From: Triticum aestivum
Lineage: Eukaryota; Streptophyta; Magnoliopsida; Poales; Poaceae
NCBI RefSeq assembly: GCF_018294505.1
Contig: NC_057807.1
Coordinates: 169,722,883 to 169,786,882 of the forward strand
Direction of reading: 5' to 3'
Length of the DNA: 64,000 nucleotides
The notes below the pieces were generated by a model. That model made no database searches and was not told where the DNA came from. It worked only from the letters and a program-made list of their open reading frames with translations. This document shows positions 23,692 through 34,641 of the stretch, piece after piece; the first letter of the stretch is position 1; each line of letters opens with the position of its first letter. A program made the translations under genes and the position numbers.

Positions 23692-25267
23692 TGGTGCCTG
23701 CTTGAACTATGTCGGTATTTCCCCAAAGAGGAAGGGATGATGGAGCACTGGTAGGTATTTCCCTCAGTGATGAGACCAAGGTTGTCGAACCAGCAGGAGA
23801 ACCAAGCATCACAATGTAAATAGCCCCTACACACAAACAACAAATACCCGCACCCCGACGTGTTAAAGGGGTTGTCAATCCCTTTCAGGTAACATTGCCT
23901 CAAATTGGCGAGAAGACGTGATAAAGTTGTGATAGATAGGACAGATAGATCACAAATAAAATAAAGTGCAGCAATGAGTTTTTATATTTTTGGTTTAATA
24001 TATCTGAAAATAAAAGCGAAGAAAAATAGATCACAAAGGCAAATATGATGAAAAGAGACTCAGGGGCCGTAGGTTTCAGTAGTGGCTTCTCTCGAGAAAA
24101 ATAGCAAATGGTGGGGAAACAATTATTGTTGGGCAATTGATATATCTTCAAATATCATGACAACATCAAGGCAATGATCATTATATAGGCATCACGTCCA
24201 AGATTAGTAGACTGACTCCTTCCTGCATCTACTACTAGTACTCCACACGTCGACTCCTATCCAGCATTCATCTACTGTATTAAGTTCATGCAAAAATGGA
24301 GTAATGCAATAAGAACAATGACATGATGTAGACAAGATCTATTTATGTAGAAATAGACCCCATCTTGTTATCCTTAATAGCAACGATACATACATGTCCT
24401 TTCCCCTTCTCTCATTGGGATCAAGCACCGTAAGATCGAACCCATTACAAAGAACCTCTTCCCATTGCAAGATAAATAGATCAAGTTGTCCAAACAAAAC
24501 CCAAATATCGGAGCAGAAATACGAGGCTATAAGCAATCATGCATATATGAAATCAAAGAAGAGTCAAATAACTTTCATGGATAAAAACATAGATCTCATC
24601 ATAAACTCAAAGTTCATCGGATCCCAATAAACACACTGCAAAAGACTTACATCATATGTATCTCCAAGAGACCATTGTATTCAAGAGAGAGAGAGAGAGA
24701 GAGGAAGCCATCTGGCTACTAACTATGGACCCGTAGGTCTACAAAGAACTACTCATGCATCATTGGAGAGGCACCGATGGACATGATGAACCCCTCCGTG
24801 ATGGTGTCTAGATTGGATATGGTGTTTCTGGAACTTGCGGCGGCTGGAATTGACTTTTGTCGACTCCCCTAGGGTTTCTGGAATATTGGGGTATTTATAG
24901 AGCAAAGAGGCAGTGCGGGAGGCCACCGAGGTAGGCACAACCCACCTGGGCACGCCTGAGCCTCCAAGTGCACCCTGGTGGGTTGTGCTCCCCTCGGAGC
25001 TCCCATCAGTTACTTTCTTGGCCCACTGGATGTTTTGTGGTCCAAACAAATCCACAAAAAGTTTCATTGCGTTTGTACTACATTTGGTATTGATTTCCTG
25101 CGATGTAAAAAACAAGCAGAAAACAACAACTGGCACTGGGCACTATGTCAATAGGTTAGTACCCAAAAAAGATACAAAATGATTATAAAATGGTTGTAAA
25201 AAATCCAAGAATGATAATATAGCAGCATGGAACAATCAAAAGTTATAGATACGTTGGAGACATATCA
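23692..25267 (-). repeat. 5' LTR of the minus-strand Athila-like element
   Basis: It starts TGATATGTCTCC and ends GGCACCA on the minus strand, 1,576 bp. A (GA)n run at about 24684-24703 is longer than in the other LTR. Confidence 0.8.
24892..24899 (-). promoter_or_regulatory. TATA box of the Athila-like 5' LTR
   Basis: The minus strand reads TATAAATA, a position shared with the other LTRs of this group (20093-20100; 32452-32459). Confidence 0.45.
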
Positions 25268-26015
25268 CACTCACATGACGGAATGACATAGATCATTAAT
25301 ATGTTTATGATGTGATAAGTAACAATTTGGCAGGATGTCGATGATGATGAGATGATCTTGAGGATGATCATGCGGTTTGTGATGTGGTCACACGATGATC
25401 ACGAGGAGATATTGATCACGAGGTGATCGATGTGATTCTTTGCTTGGCCGGATATCCAAGAGTGGGATGGTTCTTGAGATAGTGGTTCAGCAGTGAATTT
25501 TTGTAGTATCATATCATGCTTAGTAGGTGCCTCCGCATCATAGTAGTTGTTTATTAATTAACCTGCTAAAAACTATCTTGCTGTCTTGATTTGATGATTT
25601 TGGTTGTTGTGAGCTTGCAAGTACATTCAATGTATTGACCTAGCATGTCATAACAGATTGCAGGTGATGCCGTGATTGATTGATTGTTTGTCGAGGTTCC
25701 CAATTGTGCGAGCTAGATCGTGTCCCAGCCAGAGTCCCTTTGGAGTGGAGTTCACCACCTTCGTCATTGTTCTGCTGGTAGATGTATTCCGCTGCTACGA
25801 GTTGTTTCGCTGCTAGCTTAGAGCAAGTGTAGTATTGTAGGCATAGTGTCGCCGTGCTGATGTGAACCTTTGTAACATCAGACCCTTGTATCATTATCCT
25901 TTGTAATAAGAGCTGATTTGTTCTATTCCTAGTAGTGTCGTATTCCAGAAGACTTCACCTCGATCTCTGGGCTGGAATATGGGGCGTTCTGGTCTCTCTG
26001 AGCCGGGGTGCCACA
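25268..26015 (+). repeat. LARD 5' LTR, third segment
   Basis: It matches 30350-30593 of the 3' LTR from about 25773 onward (GTTGTTTCGCTGCTAGCTTAG to GGGTGCCACA). Repeated GATGATCACGAGG-like words occur at 25330-25430. It contains no ORF. Confidence 0.7.
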
Positions 26016-26020
26016 AGGCT

Positions 26021-26032
26021 TGGTATCAGAGC
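26021..26032 (+). other. LARD primer binding site
   Basis: TGGTATCAGAGC, a perfect complement of the 3' end of initiator tRNA-Met, six bases from the LTR end. Confidence 0.85.
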
Positions 26033-29000
26033 TGGTCTGGCTGTAGGACGCCCTAGTTAGCGCGAGCGGTAGAAATCGGTAGTGTAGAGTCTATCACATC
26101 TGTTGCATATGGTTGCTGCATTTGTTTGTTGCATGGCATGCATATAGACTTTTTATTTTGTTACTAACGGTTTATGTAGTGAGTGTAGATGGCATTGGAT
26201 CCTGATCCACTACGACTCAGCCCTTGCATTTCCTGAGTTTCCTCTTTCCTTTGGTATTTGGCGTCTTCTCTGTCCCAACAGAGTGATGGCAAGTGATATG
26301 GACACTATTGTCAGGAACGGTGCTCAGGTATCACACCGATCTCTTCCTTCCAGCTATCCCTATCGCTTTAGTGGTATACATGTTGCTACACCGAATCATG
26401 CCTTTTGTCGTGTTGGCAACCCTGAATGATCTTAGTTGTCATGAAAGGGCAATGTCAGCCGACTCAGCTTTCCTTGCTACTCTATTTCGTGGACGAGTAC
26501 GGATCCCTTTTGTCTGCTTGATAATAATTTGGTCACGACATTGGTGCCCTGCTACATGGTTACCAAGTACTTCCTTACCTCCGAGCTAGTCAAGGTTGTT
26601 ATGTTGCTAGGCCAGCACTTGGTGTAGCGCAGTTTACACCAACTTTTCCACACATTGTTCCGTCTTCGTGCACACCGTCACAACATGTTAGATCATAGTA
26701 CCCGAGTTTCTGCCAGACCTGTGTGCTTAAGTAGGTGTGCATATTGTGTGGATAGCATATATGTGATATTGTTTGTGTGTGGTCTCTATGCCTTTTTGTA
26801 TTCTTTTGTTTGGTTGAGTTGTTTTACTTGCTTGTTTTTGGGCCCTGTTGTTACATCATTTTTCCCTATAAAAGTTGCTCATCAACCGGCGCCGAACTCA
26901 AAGAAGCACCAAGGATATAAAAGATATGGAAGCTCAACAATACGACACTCTCAGTTGACTGCATTATGTTGGGAATATCTGCTCGGTACATAAATGGTGT
27001 CACTAATCGAATATCGAGAGCAAGTCCGCATCTGTTATGCCCCTTTCGCAGCAATAATGATCAAACCAGCAGGAAGGTAAGGCACACACAAGACCCATGG
27101 TGTATTTCATAACAAGGTATGATTCAAGGCATGTTTCACCTATGAATGAACTTGGGAAACATGCTCTACTTAATAAAGTCAGAATATGCTTTGACCAAGG
27201 AAGTCAGTCAAATAATTGTTATCATAAAAGTAACCAGACACACAAATATTATGGAATATGTATGGTATCCGGTCCATCTACCACTCCGAGAAGTTTTTGA
27301 TATAAGAAGCTCAGACTTCCTCCACACGCTATCAGAAGAAGCTTATGGTGCAAGGCTCCTCAAAAAAATTCAGTATGATACGTGGATCACTTCCAGTTTA
27401 AGATACCCCGTCTTTCATAGCAAGGTACCTCGGTAAAAGCTTCTAACATAAGGAATTGAGTCTTTCTCAACAAGCAACCAGAGGGGAAGCTTCTCAGATA
27501 CAGAACCCAGGCTTCTCCAGCATGAAACCCAGGCAAAAGTTTCGAGCATAAGCTAACGAGTCTTCCTCAGCAAGCTATTCGGATGGCTTCTCTTGTAAGC
27601 CACTCAGCTCGTGTTAGTACAACACTATTGCACCATCCTCAGAGATTATACGGTGAGTTGGTAGTATATGGCAGTGCATCTCAAGAATCAGGTCAGCAAT
27701 ATTTTTGTTCAGAAATCAAGTGTTCGACTACATATCTTTCCATCTATACAGTAAGAATGTATCCCCAGACATGCAAGTCACTCATTCAAGGATACAAGTA
27801 TGATCCAGAAGAATTAACTAAAGAAGGTAAGGATTCAATAGCCTCATGACTCATGCCTAATGAAGATAAGCAGAGATACGTCTCATGTAATGAAAGGATT
27901 GACAAGTTCAGGAGCTAATAATGCAGCATCAACGGTCCTGAGATGGCCACCAAGGTCAATATTCGCACACCTGAAAAAGAGATCTCATGAACTCTTGTCA
28001 CCCTTTTGTATGGTTGGCCTCAACAACGAGCTTTGTACAGCCACCAGCCCCGAGTATATGTCAGCGAAACTAGGTCATAAAAATAAGCACAAGTAATGGT
28101 TCCAAAATATTGCAGTGCCAACATTAATGGATGCACGAAGAATCAAATATATATCTGTACAAGATATTTCAGTAAGATACCCTGGCAAAGAAAATCATCG
28201 GCAGAACAAGAGACCGAAAGAAAAGGTATGATGATTTTTTGCGGCCGTCAGGGACCAGATACGCAAGACAGTTGGATGCCAATATTCCATATGGATCCAC
28301 AATGACATACCCTCAAAGGTCTACGCTATCCTCATATTTCACTTACCCGCTTAAAATGGTTAATGCGGGATATTCCAGTCTACTCGGTCAGACTTAAGAG
28401 TTCCTCCGCAGTTTGATGCCGACAACAGTGTCAAAACACATCCCATAGTCTAGTACCGACAACATGGGTAATCCAACAGTAGAAAAATCGCTCAGATCAG
28501 GTGTACCCACTTGCAAAAATAAGTGCACAGACAGTTTGTCAGGAAGAGCGTTTTCCCGCCAGCATCTCTATCAGGCCAGTCTCAAAGTTTGAGATATGCT
28601 ACACCTACAAGCCCATACTCCGTTATATTGCCCGTGACTGAAGGCAGTCGAAACTTTGATAAATATTTCATGCTCTCAAGATGAGTCAGTATCACTATTG
28701 GGAATCAGATCTCGTCAAAAAGAGTGGCCATGATTCTCAATACGTTTCAACCCGGAAGACATGTAATTGTTTTGGACAACCAAATGGCCTATCTAAAATG
28801 TTTATTCCCAACCAAAGGAAAGTCATCACCAACAAATATGAAAGTATCACCATCAGCCTAAGGCTTTGGTATAAGAGGAAAGAACCATCGGAAATTTGGA
28901 AAGGTGAAGCAAACCACAACAAAGGAAGGCAAGAAGATCTTATGAAATTCTTCGAAAAACAATATTCAAAGGAAAAGGATACCCGAGTTGGAAATGATTT

Positions 29001-29059
29001 CCTTAAGGTATATTTATACTTGTTCCCTGAGCAACCAAATCTTGAGGACGAGATTTCTT

Positions 29060-29075
29060 TAAGGGAGCGGAGGTT
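29060..29075 (+). other. LARD polypurine tract
   Basis: The sequence TAAGGGAGCGGAGGTT sits directly before the 3' LTR start at 29076, where plus-strand priming would occur. Confidence 0.65.
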
Positions 29076-30593
29076 TGTAACAGCTTGGTTTTTGTCCTTT
29101 TCATTTTCTTTTGGATTTATTTGATTTTTGCCCTAATTTCCTTTTTGGAGTGTATCTGTGGACTTGAAACCTCGGAGATCATCATTTCTTCTTCTCCCAA
29201 GTGGTTCATCATTCTCAAACCTATTCCAAGACCATGCAATTTCCATTCTAGCCCAACTTCATAATTCTTTTCTTGGGGGAATATTCCTTTTTCTTATTAA
29301 AGGAATAACCTCATTTGCCCTAGGTTGTGAAGCAACCTATATTTCTATCATCCTAAAATTCCCAAATAATTCTCATGAATTGTCTACATCATATATTGCT
29401 CAAATATGTCCAAACCTTTCTTTGCCATGTTCAAAAAGAATTCCCCAATTTTCCTTCTTCACTTCTATCTGGAATGGCACTTTGTGAAGGAAGTGTAATT
29501 TATCTTATCTTGTTTGCTCCCAAACTTTTTGGTCATTCTTTCCTATCCAAATCATTGCCACGTGCGAAAATTTAGCTCCATTTGCCTAGTGAATCTTCCT
29601 CGGTGAATTTTCAAAGTTTCTGTCAGCCAGAAGCCCTTGTGAAGGAAGTACTAGCTAGTGGTATGCAAATAAGTTGAAGTTTGCATGCCTCTTCATGTGC
29701 TCATATCAATACCCCCTCCATTTTCTAGCTCCATTCCATCATCAATGTCAGCACAACTTCAAATCATTGATTCTGGTAGTCTTTTCAGGTTGTGAAGCAA
29801 GTATAATTTATATTGCTTCATTAATTCTGAGAAATTACATGATCATGCTCCTACCCTTATAACTTCTCTCCACCAAATTTGGGACCATTTCATTAAGCCA
29901 TTTTCTCCCCAATATTATTGCAAGTTTCTGGACAGTGAGGATGTTTGTGAAGCAAGTACCATTTTCGCAAGCCCAAATTGGCTTATTCATTTGAGTGCAT
30001 CATCATAATCTTAATCCTTATTCTGGACCTTATAACTTCTACAACATCTTCATATGTCCGTACAACACTGCCTTGCAAAATTGGCTTATTCATTTGAGTG
30101 CATCATCATAATCTTTATTCTGGACCATTTTGGTCAGTTGCAAAGCAACTATATTCATTTATGGTCCAATTATTCTCAAACTCCCCAGGATTATAGTCCT
30201 TCCTAAGCTAAATACCACGGACATCATCTTTGTCTCCAAGCTCATCTCTGTTGATCACTACATCATGATTAAGTTTGGTGCAACAAACTTTCAGTGATCC
30301 CTCACCTCTCTCTAGTGCTCCTCTTCCCGATCTATCACCTCCCTTTGTTCCCCTGCTAGAAGTATTCCACTGCTATGAGTTGTTTCGCTACTAGCTTAGA
30401 GTAAGTGTAGTATCGCAGGAGTAGTGTCGCCGTGCTGATGTAAACCTTCATAACATCAGACCCTTGTATCATTATCCTTTGTAATAAGAGCTGATTTGTT
30501 CTATGCCCAGCAGTGACGTATTCCAGAAGACTTCACCTCGATCTCTTGGCTAGAATATGGGGCGTTTCAGTCTCTCTGAGCTGGGGTGCCACA
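29076..30593 (+). repeat. LARD 3' LTR, internally deleted (1,518 bp)
   Basis: It begins TGTAACAGC and ends GGGTGCCACA. It matches the 5' LTR at both ends but jumps at about 30350 from the equivalent of 9583 to the equivalent of 25773, losing about 2.8 kb. A short internal duplication (TTGGCTTATTCATTTGAGTG, 29978 and 30072) is also present. Confidence 0.75.
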
Positions 30594-30887
30594 CATATGG
30601 CTTCTCATCTATTCCAAGGTCTTCTGACTTGGAGTCCAAGTCCAACAGGTGTCTTCTGGTCCAAGAAAATCACCGCGAAAGTTTTATTCCGTTTGGACTC
30701 CATTTGATATTGCTTTTCTGTGAAGCTCAAAAACAAGGAAAAAACAGAAACTGGCACTGGTCTCTAGGGTAATAGGTTAGTCCCAAAAATAATATAAAGT
30801 AGCATATTAATGCATATAAAACATCCAAAACAGGTAATATAATTGCTTGGAACAATAAAAAATTGTAGATATGTTGGAGACGTATCA
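30594..30887 (-). repeat. Athila-like LTR, right fragment (5' start of LTR)
   Basis: On the minus strand it starts TGATACGTCTCCAACATATC at 30887. It continues the LTR seen at 8124-8381, from which it was separated by the LARD. The adjoining pentamer is GTAAT (30888-30892); its partner lies off the left edge. Confidence 0.65.
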
Positions 30888-32086
30888 GTAATATGTGAGT
30901 CATGTTGGTGAGTAATTATGCTTTAGTAAGAATATTGGTGTTAAGGTTTGTGATTCCCTATGCAAGCACAAAAGTCAATAGTTATGCAATGAAGTTGCAT
31001 CCTACTTGTGGTGCATTATTCGGTGTTAGTTATGCTTAATGCTCGTTTATGATCGTTTTTGTTTCCTGGTTTGTTGCTTTCCAATCTATTTGCTATCCTT
31101 TCCTTGTAGTAAGCGGGAATACTGATTGTGCTTCCAAACCCCTTAAACCAAGTTGTGTCAAATGAGTACACCATACCTACCCATATGCATTATTTCCATG
31201 CTGTTCCAAGTAAATTTATATGTGCCAACTCTAATTTTTCAAAATGAATTTCTCTTTTGTGTGCCCGTACCGCCCATGAAATGGTAGGGGGTGGCCAATA
31301 TTTTTCCATGCTAGATGTGTTATTCTCAAGATGAGTGTTTATCCACTTTTCATTGCACGAGAGTGCGGCCGGAAATAGGGATTCCTAGTCATGAATTCAA
31401 AAATAAATTTTACTTTATTATGTCAAATAATAAATTCCTTGGAAAGTGTTGGTATGGAAGGCACCCGTGGATACGGCTAGCCATGGATTGTGAAAGAATG
31501 GTGGAAAAAGGAATAAACTTTATTTTTTGTTTGGGAACCGCCTATGATGTATCTAGCATGGAAAGTATTGGGAATTCTCAGTCATTTTCGTTGAGAGAAA
31601 ACACATGCCTCTCAAGACAATTCTATCTCTCAATTTAAGCTTTGAGCTCTGGCACCTGTACAAATCTCTGCTTCCCTCTACAAAGGGCCTATCTATTTAC
31701 TTTATGCAATTTTTATTTTTATTTGATTCTCCATCTTCTGTTATAAAGAACCAACTAGGGAACACTATTATCATACTTGTGCATTGGATGTAGCTAATAT
31801 TTGAGTGTGTTTCATGAATGGATCAATGATTGAGCATGATGGGCTAGGGATCGCTTTCTTTAGTGTTGACATTTTGGAAGACATGGTTGCTTGTTGATAT
31901 GCTTGAGTATTGAGGTCTTCATGTCAAATTATAGAATATTGTTTTGAATCATCTAAAGTCCAAATGTCCATGCTACAAAGAAAAGAATATGTGATGAACA
32001 TATGGTGGGTAGCATTTCATATATAAAAAAATCTGTTTTTATCATTTACCTACTCTAGGACGAGCAGGAATTAAGTTTGGGTATGT
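30888..32086 (+). other. 3' part of the central domain of an Athila-like element
   Basis: It is homologous to the reverse complement of about 20448-21640 and ends in a degenerate purine tract TTAAGTTTGGGTATGT. No ORF is credible. Its 5' part lies left of the window, displaced by the whole 1-30887 nest. Confidence 0.6.
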
Positions 32087-33667
32087 TGATACGTATCCAA
32101 CGTATCTATAACTTTTGATTGATCCATGCAATTAAAGTATCATTCTTGGATGTTTTATACTCATTTACTAGGAACTTTATATCATTTTTTGGGACTAACC
32201 TATTGACATAGTGCCCAGTGCCAGTTGCTATTTTTGCTTGTTTGTTACTTCGAGAAAATCAATACCAAACGGAGTCCAAATGTAGTAGAACTTTTTGGAG
32301 ATTTTTTTTCTGCCCAAAAGACACCCAGGAGGCCCAAGAAGTGCACTAGGGGGGCATGTGGGGTCCACTAGGCACCAGGGTGCGCCAGGCCCCCTAGCAC
32401 GCCCTGGTGGGTAACGGGGCCGAAGGCACCCCCTCCACCGCCTCTCAGCACTATAAATACTCTAATATTACAAAAACCCTAGGGGAGTCGATGAAACACC
32501 ATTAAAGCCGCGGCAAGTTCCAGAAGCATGAGATCCAATCTGGAGGCCTTTTCCGGCACTCTACCGGAGGGGCCAACGATCATGGAGGGATTCATCATCA
32601 TCACCCTTGCCCCTCCGACGATGCATGATTAGTTTACCATAGATCTACGAGTCCGTAGCCAGTAGCTAGATTGTTTCTTCTCTCTTTTAGATCTTCAATA
32701 CAATATGCTGCTCGATGTTCTTGGAGATCTATTTGATGTAATGACTTTTTGCAATATGTTTGTTGTGATCCGATGAATTGTGAGTTTATGATCATATACA
32801 TCCATGAATATTATTTGGGTCTTGGTTGAACTCTTTTATGCATGATCCTTATAGCCTCGTATATCTTCTCCGAAACTTTGGATTGGTTTGGCCAGTTAGA
32901 TTGAGTTTTCTTGCAATGGTAAGAGGTGCTTTGTGATGGGTTTGATCTTTCGGTGCTCAATCTTAGTGACAGAAAGAGACATGACATGCATGTATTGTTG
33001 CCATTAAGGATAAAAAGATGGGTTCTATTCCTACATGAATAGATCTTGTCTACATCATGTCATCATTCTTATTGTATTACTCCATTTTTCCATGAACTTA
33101 ATACACTAGATGCATGCTGAATAGAGGTCAATGTGTGGAGTATTAGTAGTAGATGCAGGCAGGAGTCAGTCTACTAATATTGCATGTGATGACTATATAC
33201 ATGATCATTGCCTTGGATATCGTCATAATTTTTTGATTTTCTATCAATTGGCCAACAATAATTTGTCTACCCACCATATGCTATTTTCTCGAGAAAAGCA
33301 TCAAGGGAAATTTACGGCCCTCGGGTCTATTTCTTGTCATATTGTTTTCAGATCTATTTATCCAAAAATCCACAAATACCTTGTTGCACTTTTTATTTAC
33401 TTATTTTATTTTGTGGTTTTGCTAGATCTATTTACCAAATATCATACTGTTTAATCTATCGCAATACTGAGGAGGGATTGATAACCCGTCTTATGCGTCG
33501 GGTTGCAAGTTTTTGTGGTTTGTCTGCAGGTACTATTTACATAGTGTTGCTTGGTTCTCCTATTAGATTGATAACCTTGGTTTTGTAACTGAGGGAAATA
33601 CTTACCGTTGTTGTGCTGGATCATCCCCTCCTCTTTGGGGAATTACCAACGCAGATACAAGCAGTCA
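32087..33667 (+). repeat. 3' LTR of the outer Athila-like element (1,581 bp)
   Basis: It begins TGATACGTATCCAACG and ends AAGCAGTCA. TATAAATA at 32452-32459 marks the promoter position. No target duplication can be tested because the 5' end is off the window. Confidence 0.75.
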
Positions 33668-34641
33668 ACCCGCCATTGGTGACTCCAGAGGTCTAAGGTG
33701 AAATTGCAGTCGAAGACAACCCTGATCAAAGGGTTGAGCCAACACAACAAGATGAGCTGGCGGGTGCTAACGAGTCGGTACAGTGGAGCCAGTCCATATG
33801 GACGAACAGGGCAACACGGATGACCCAACACACAACACCAACCCGCCAAGTCCTGCTCGAGCCTCCAGTCCTGTGAAGGAGGTCGAAGTATCATTTCATC
33901 ACACCGAGTGGTCGATAAAGAAGTCAAAGTTACTGGTTAAGGTTATAAGGATCCAGAGACATCGAACAGTTTGGCCAAATTCATGGCCTAGGATGAGCTG
34001 GAGCTGTTGACTAAAGGGAAAACTAGGTTGGAGCTTCCCAACTTTGAGGAGTTGAGCGCTAATGACCTTCATCAACAATATTTGACCTGGCTGTCTGAGA
34101 GCCGGGATGCTGAGATGAGTATGGTAAATACACTGAAGCGCAAATATGAGGTATGAAATACTCCTTCACTTTTGTCAGATATACTCTTGTAGCCCCCACG
34201 TCTTAAGCATAGGAAAATATGAGTTTGCTTTAGACTTTGTGGAAAATGTAACGAGCACAGTGTAGCCCCCAATGACCGGGTCGTTATGAAAATAACAAGC
34301 CGGTTCTTCAAAATAACACCTTAATCACTTAATTGAAAGAGAGGGACCTGTAGCCCCCAAGGGACGGCTCGTTATGAAAATAACAAGTCGGTACTTTAGA
34401 ATGTCACCTTAGTCACTTATCTAAAAAAGAGCAACATGTAGACCCCCAAGGGCCGGCTCATCTTCGTGATATAGCCGGGTCTTTCTAGTGTACAAGTATG
34501 AAAAAGTGGCATGCATTAGCCCCCAAGTTCCATGTAGGTGCTTGCATCTACTTGGAACTTTATATATATAGCAATTTTTTCCTCTTGTAGCCCCCAAGTG
34601 CCGGGTAGTCATCCTGCGGCGGCTTGGGGCTTGTAAATGAT
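33668..34641 (+). pseudogene. fragment of a Tat-lineage accessory (antisense-type) gene region
   Basis: An open stretch around 33990-34155 (DELELLTKGKTRLELPNFEE and following) ends at a GTATGA donor-like site. It is followed by intron-like DNA in which TAGCCCCCA/CGG blocks recur at about 34192, 34263, 34351, 34441, 34517 and 34588, spaced 70-90 bp. The same TAGCCCCCGAG phrase occurs in an intron of the Fatima accessory gene (about 44510). This suggests an exon/intron remnant of the accessory gene of another Tat-type Gypsy element. No gag-pol is present. Confidence 0.45.

Larger units (their letters stand above)
18908..25267 (-). mobile_element. Athila-like nonautonomous LTR retrotransposon, minus strand
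   Basis: On the minus strand the order is 5' LTR (25267-23692), primer site (23680-23663), gag remnant, noncoding domain, purine tract (20462-20448) and 3' LTR (20447-18908). Flanking pentamers CACAC (18903-18907) and CACTC (25268-25272) match at 4 of 5. The 3' LTR start has lost its canonical TG (TAATACG instead of TGATACG). No pol genes are present. Confidence 0.8.
26016..29075 (+). other. LARD central domain, noncoding
   Basis: The domain starts with a primer site (26021-26032) and ends with a purine tract. Only short ORFs occur, the longest 147 codons at 28681-29124, with no gag, protease, reverse transcriptase or integrase motif. Degenerate repeats of about 50 bp with AAGCTTCT...GAGTCTT...CAACAAGC are visible at 27430-27590. 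Conserved noncoding RNA structure is known for LARD central domains; I infer the same here. Confidence 0.6.
8382..30593 (+). mobile_element. Sukkula-like LARD (nonautonomous Gypsy-class element), carrying two nested insertions
   Basis: The 5' LTR begins TGTAACAGC at 8382 and ends GGGTGCCACA at 26015; the 3' LTR with the same ends is 29076-30593. A primer binding site follows at 26021 and a purine tract precedes the 3' LTR. Removing the two insertions (10133-17094 and 18908-25272) gives a 5' LTR of about 4.3 kb and a central domain of 3.06 kb with no gag or pol. These dimensions match published LARD/Sukkula elements of Triticeae (LTR about 4.4 kb, central domain about 3.5 kb without coding capacity). 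Flanking pentamers are CGTGT (left) and CATAT (right), alike at 3 of 5 bases; both differences are G to A. Confidence 0.7.

Noticed and set aside
33131..33588. Small hydrophobic ORFs
   Set aside because: They are AT-rich LTR sequence; homologous positions in the other LTRs are not open.
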